Positions 61,091 to 64,000 of a DNA stretch of 64,000 nt are shown one piece after another. Positions within the stretch are counted from its first letter, which is position 1; every line of letters begins with the position of its first letter. The DNA lies in assembly GCF_040394755.1 (NCBI RefSeq), contig NZ_JBEBRQ010000010.1; one strand, given 5' to 3'. The position numbers and the translations under genes were made by a program. Under the pieces are notes generated by a model. It saw only the letters and a program-made list of their open reading frames with translations, was not told the DNA's origin and ran no database searches. This DNA is from Castellaniella defragrans_A (GTDB lineage Bacteria > Pseudomonadota > Gammaproteobacteria > Burkholderiales > Burkholderiaceae_B).

Positions 61091-61864
61091 GTGCCGCTCG
61101 ACCGCGCGTTGCCGATTGCATTGGCCGATTGGCTGGAAACCCCTGCCGGGCTGTACGTGCGCGCCTGGGAACAGCGGCAGGTGGACGCCATGGTGGCGAA
61201 CGTATTCGGCTATCATGCCATACAAATCGGTCTGCCGCACTGGGATCTGCTGCAAGCCAACCGTATGCCATACAAGGCTTGGGCCCATAGCCCAGCGGCG
61301 CCCTACGGGACGCGCAGCGGGCGCCTGATCTGTGAGCCCGAGCAACTGCCCTTTGCCAGTCAGAGCGTCGACCTGCTCGTTTTGCCGCACACGCTCGAAT
61401 GGAGCATCGATCCGCACCAGGTGCTGCGTGAGGTCGAGCGGGTGTTGATCCCCGAGGGACACGTTGTGATCACCGGCTTCAATCCGTTCAGTCTGTGGGG
61501 CGTGCGCGAATCCCTGCCTGGTCTGGCGCTGCGCCTGCCGGTGTCCGTTCCGGCCCAGGTTTCGCCGGCCCGCCTCAAGGATTGGTTCAAACTGTTATCC
61601 TTCGAACCCGATCGCGGGCGCTTCGGTTGTTATGCGCCTTTGTGTGAATCGCAGACCTGGCTGCAGCGCTGGCGTTTCATGGAACACGCGGGGGACCGCT
61701 GGTGGCCCGCGTGTGGCGCCATCTACGCCATCTCGGCGGTCAAGCGGGCCGCGGGAATGCGCCTGGTCGGTCCGGCGTGGCGCAAGGACAAACGGCGCCG
61801 GGTGCGCCGCGCCGCGGTCGCGCCAGCGGTGAATCAAGTCAAGGACGACAATTGCAATGGCTGA
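61091..61864 (+). CDS. Class I SAM-dependent methyltransferase
   Basis: 257 residues from a GTG with AGGAG 5 bases upstream. A Methyltransf_11-type core is present: LPFASQSVDLLVLPHTLEWS (motif II/III region), VLREVERVLIPEGHVVITGF. The classical G-x-G-x-G of motif I is degenerate, as in the gloB-linked family widespread in proteobacteria. The C-terminus is basic (WRKDKRRRVRRAA). Substrate unknown. Its stop overlaps the rnhA start by 8 bases. Confidence 0.88.
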   Translation: MPLDRALPIALADWLETPAGLYVRAWEQRQVDAMVANVFGYHAIQIGLPHWDLLQANRMPYKAWAHSPAAPYGTRSGRLICEPEQLPFASQSVDLLVLPHTLEWSIDPHQVLREVERVLIPEGHVVITGFNPFSLWGVRESLPGLALRLPVSVPAQVSPARLKDWFKLLSFEPDRGRFGCYAPLCESQTWLQRWRFMEHAGDRWWPACGAIYAISAVKRAAGMRLVGPAWRKDKRRRVRRAAVAPAVNQVKDDNCNG

Positions 61865-62321
61865 TCCTGTAGTGCAAATCTGGACGGACGGGGCCTGTAA
61901 AGGCAACCCCGGCCCTGGCGGCTGGGGTGTGTTGCTGCGCCAGGGCGCGCATGAAAAAAAACTGTATGGCGGCGAGACGAACACCACCAACAACCGGATG
62001 GAGCTGCTTGCGGTGATCGAGGCCCTGCGCGCGCTCAAGCGCCCCTGTGTCGTCACGGTGCATACGGACTCGTCCTATGTGCAAAAGGGCATGACCGAGT
62101 GGCTGGCCAATTGGAAGCGCCGGGGCTGGCGCACGGCCGACAAGAAACCCGTCAAGAACGCTGACTTGTGGCAGACGCTGGATACGCTGGCCGAGCGCCA
62201 TGCACTACACTGGAAATGGGTCAAGGGCCATGCCGGCGATCCGGGCAACGAGTGCGCCGATACCCTGGCGAACCTTGGCGCCGAGGAGGTCCAGCGCCAC
62301 GCGCCGGTCTCCGTGTCCTGA
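61857..62321 (+). CDS. rnhA: Ribonuclease HI
   Basis: 154 residues. All four catalytic acids are present: D11 (IWTDGACKGNPGPGGWG), E49 (NNRMELLAVIEAL), D71 (VHTDSSYV) and D135 (NECADTLAN). The basic handle (WKRRGWRTADKKPVKN) is intact. It removes RNA from RNA-DNA hybrids. The start overlaps the methyltransferase, and dnaQ follows 46 bases later, the usual rnhA-dnaQ neighbourhood. Confidence 0.98.
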   Translation: MADPVVQIWTDGACKGNPGPGGWGVLLRQGAHEKKLYGGETNTTNNRMELLAVIEALRALKRPCVVTVHTDSSYVQKGMTEWLANWKRRGWRTADKKPVKNADLWQTLDTLAERHALHWKWVKGHAGDPGNECADTLANLGAEEVQRHAPVSVS

Positions 62322-62367
62322 CCTTTTTGACTTGACCGGCGCCCGCGCGGCGGGCGATTTTCACATC

Positions 62368-63105
62368 ATGCGACAGATCATCCTCGATACCGAAACCACC
62401 GGCCTGGAACCCGATCAGGGCCATCGCATCGTCGAACTCGCCTGTGTCGAGATCCGCAACCGGCAGGTGACCAGCCACCACCTGCACCTGTACATGAACC
62501 CGGATCGCGACAGCGATCCCGAGGCCTTGCGCGTGCATGGCCTGAGCACGGAATTCCTGTCGCAGCATCCGCGGTTCGCCGACCTTGCCGACCAATTGGT
62601 CGAGTTCGTGCGCGATGCCGAGATCATCATTCATAACGCGGCTTTCGACGTCAAGTTCCTCGATGCGGAACTGGCGCGCGCGGGCCGCCCGCCGTTTGCC
62701 CAGTTGTGCGCCAAGATCACGGACTCGCTGCTGGTCGCGCGTGAGATGTTCCCGGGCAAGCGCAACAACCTCGATGCGCTGTGCGAGCGTTTCGGGATCT
62801 CGAATGCCCACCGCACGCTGCACGGCGCGCTGCTGGACTCCGAGCTGTTGGGCGAGGTCTGGCTGGCCATGACGCGCGGGCAGGACTCGCTGCTGATCGG
62901 ACGCGAGGACGACGAGCCCGGTCCGGGGGTCGGCGCCGGTGTCGTCAGCGGCGGATTCGATGCGTCGCAGCTGCCCGTCATCGAGGTCGATGAGGCCGCC
63001 GCGCAGACTCACGAGGCCTATCTGGACGCGCTCGACAAGGCAGCCGGCAAACCCTGCGTCTGGCGCGCGCTGACCGTTGCGGCGGATGACGGCATTCCGG
63101 CATAG
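62368..63105 (+). CDS. dnaQ: DNA polymerase III epsilon subunit (proofreading exonuclease)
   Basis: 245 residues. ExoI: IILDTETTGLEP (D7, E9); ExoII: IIIHNAAFDVKFLDAEL; ExoIII: HRTLHGALLDSELLGEVWLA (H152, D157). The C-terminal polymerase-binding tail follows a Gly-rich linker (PGPGVGAGVVSGG). The ATG at 62368 opens straight at the strand carrying D7. Confidence 0.97.
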   Translation: MRQIILDTETTGLEPDQGHRIVELACVEIRNRQVTSHHLHLYMNPDRDSDPEALRVHGLSTEFLSQHPRFADLADQLVEFVRDAEIIIHNAAFDVKFLDAELARAGRPPFAQLCAKITDSLLVAREMFPGKRNNLDALCERFGISNAHRTLHGALLDSELLGEVWLAMTRGQDSLLIGREDDEPGPGVGAGVVSGGFDASQLPVIEVDEAAAQTHEAYLDALDKAAGKPCVWRALTVAADDGIPA

Positions 63106-63204
63106 CCCAGTGCCAGCACCAACCATGGGGATCGTGTACAATTGCCGACTTCCCATCCGTTTGCCTGTGCGAGATGTCTCGCACCCTATGGGCAAACCCG
63201 GATC

Positions 63205-63279
63205 GGGCGGTTAGCTCAGTGGTAGAGCACTGCCTTCACACGGCAGGGGTCACTGGTTCGAACCCAGTACCGCCCACCA
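63205..63279 (+). tRNA. tRNA-Val (anticodon CAC)
   Basis: 75 bases. Acceptor GGGCGGT/ACCGCCC, D-arm TAGCTCAGTGGTAGAGC, anticodon stem CTGCC/GGCAG with loop TTCACAC (anticodon CAC, 63237-63239), T-arm CTGGTTCGAACCCAG and encoded CCA. It is followed by a strong hairpin. Confidence 0.97.
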
Positions 63280-63284
63280 GAATT

Positions 63285-63322
63285 CAAGAGCCATATCAAG
63301 CATTCAGCTGATATGGCTCTTG
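63285..63322 (+). terminator. Terminator hairpin after tRNA-Val
   Basis: CAAGAGCCATATCA (63285-63298) pairs perfectly with TGATATGGCTCTTG (63309-63322) over a 10-base loop; TTCGTC follows. The long stem suits a tRNA terminator, though the T-run is short. Confidence 0.7.
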
Positions 63323-64000
63323 TTCGTCATGCATGCCGATTTAGAATAAATTCGTCTATTTGATGTCTCGGGAGTGTCCCAAAGTTCGTTGGTAGTCACG
63401 GGCGGCCACTTTAGACTGTTATGCATGGATTGACGCAACAACGGCCCCATCGAGCGCCATGCGTTTTTGCGGGAAATTGGCTGGAGAAAATTTGGGCAAG
63501 CCTACAAGTGGCTGCATCGCATCATGCAGGACTTCTTCATCAATCAGGCACCCAGTGAATGGAGAAGTTTTCAACTGTATCGAGGTGACGACCCGCAGGC
63601 TCAACGGAATAAAAATTTCCAGTCTGAAAGTCAATACACGCCTTGACGCACTTGCATAGGGAATTCCCATAGTCCAAAACGTCAACTACGTGAGCTAGTA
63701 CCTTGTCTCTGACTGCGTCGGCAACAATTTCCATTTGGCCCTCATCCATTATTTTGGCGATATAGTTCAATCCGGCCCGATTCTATATCCTGGGCTGCGT
63801 CCACCATTGAAATTCCATGTGGTGACAGCTCGCCGCCGAGGAATTCGTGATCATGAGTCACTGGCACGAAACCGCCCGGTCATACAGGTAGTGCGTGATG
63901 CGAGCGGTTCTCCAGGAATGGTGTTGCGCCCGATTCTAGGGGCATTTGGTAATCCCCCCATTTTTAGCGATTGCCAGAAGTAAGAATGCTACGCGGCCAT
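63323..64000. other. Unassigned lower-GC right edge
   Basis: About 680 bases at roughly half GC, unlike the rest of the window. Short open frames occur on both strands, several protein-like, and none matches a family I know. The best candidate is the minus-strand pair around 63540-63867. A start such as GGAGTGTCCCAAAGTTCG (63369 on) has the look of a mobile-element edge, but no matching end or transposase was found. Confidence 0.4.
63540..63749 (-). CDS. Hypothetical small protein
   Basis: 69 residues if started at ATG 63749: MDEGQMEIVADAVRDKVLAH, VVDVLDYGNSLCKCVKACID, then FQTGNFYSVEPAGRHLDTVE and NFSIHWVPD. The start overlaps the stop of an upstream minus-strand frame by 8 bases (ATGGATGA), which looks like translational coupling. 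No family is recognised and no SD is clear. The lower GC and its place at the edge suggest acquired DNA. Confidence 0.3.
   Translation of the reverse strand: MDEGQMEIVADAVRDKVLAHVVDVLDYGNSLCKCVKACIDFQTGNFYSVEPAGRHLDTVENFSIHWVPD

Noticed and set aside
63360..63480. Insertion-sequence end
   Set aside because: The sequence has the look of an element edge, but neither an inverted partner nor a transposase frame is visible within the window.
63735..63983. Plus-strand 82-codon frame at the right edge
   Set aside because: Overlaps the minus-strand candidates, begins at a TTG with no ribosome-binding site and matches no family; the strand choice cannot be settled here.

Overview
The window is GC-rich chromosomal DNA packed with housekeeping genes. 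Its gene content and order point to a betaproteobacterium of the Alcaligenaceae (Bordetella / Castellaniella / Pusillimonas type). The supporting signs are hemL-thiE-thiD facing rubA-yqgE-ruvX, a KKAVA-repeat histone H1-like protein like Bordetella BpH1, a DUF6776-erpA pair, an accB-accC-prmA-DUF3426 run and two large autotransporters. This placement is inferred from memory of gene families, not from a database search.

Layout. 1-7.5 kb: the start of a 5-formyl-THF cyclo-ligase gene facing slt, then cca, murI and a subtilisin-type autotransporter with its own AT-rich promoter. 7.5-12.4 kb (minus strand): argJ, a MarR regulator, hemL, thiE, thiD. 12.6-14.6 kb (plus): rubredoxin, yqgE, ruvX, an acyltransferase. 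14.7-21.8 kb (minus): apaH-lptG, then mtgA, tonB-like, an RNase II family exonuclease and mpl. 21.8-27.9 kb (plus): a Tat-exported thioredoxin, accB-accC, prmA, a zinc-ribbon membrane protein, a PfkB kinase and a SlyB-like lipoprotein. 28-31.6 kb: yggT and the histone-like gene (minus), a lipoprotein (plus), gltX (minus). 31.7-35.4 kb: a Pat-like acyltransferase, then a ParC/PaaA2-ParE type toxin-antitoxin pair bordered by inverted repeats. 35.4-45.4 kb: esterase and yjgA facing pmbA; a Tat-exported TRAP receptor; rplM-rpsI; argC; DUF6776-erpA; anmK and an M23 peptidase. 45.5-51.1 kb (plus): tyrS, a PEBP protein, glyA, nrdR, ribD, ribE. 51.1-55.7 kb is the clearest accessory stretch: a dispersed repeat, tRNA-Ser(GGA), two decayed reading frames, an AT-rich control region and a pertactin-like autotransporter carrying an RGD motif. 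55.7-63.3 kb: gorA, mtnN, fabI, mltD, gloB (minus), then a methyltransferase, rnhA, dnaQ and tRNA-Val(CAC). The last 0.7 kb is lower in GC and unassigned.

How the genes work together. Cell-wall synthesis and turnover dominate: slt, mltD, mtgA, murI, mpl, anmK and an M23 endopeptidase cover glycan cleavage, glutamate supply and recycling. Envelope genes (lptG, tonB-like, a PlsC-type acyltransferase, fabI, accB/accC, slyB-like) and the autotransporters build and display the outer surface. argJ/argC, glyA, ribD/ribE, hemL and thiDE are biosynthetic.

No prophage, CRISPR array, secretion system or intact transposon was found. The most distinctive non-gene signals are long perfect or near-perfect palindromes between genes (50, 42 and 36 bp), a GC-rich dispersed hairpin repeat seen twice, the toxin-antitoxin insert and the decaying accessory region next to tRNA-Ser.
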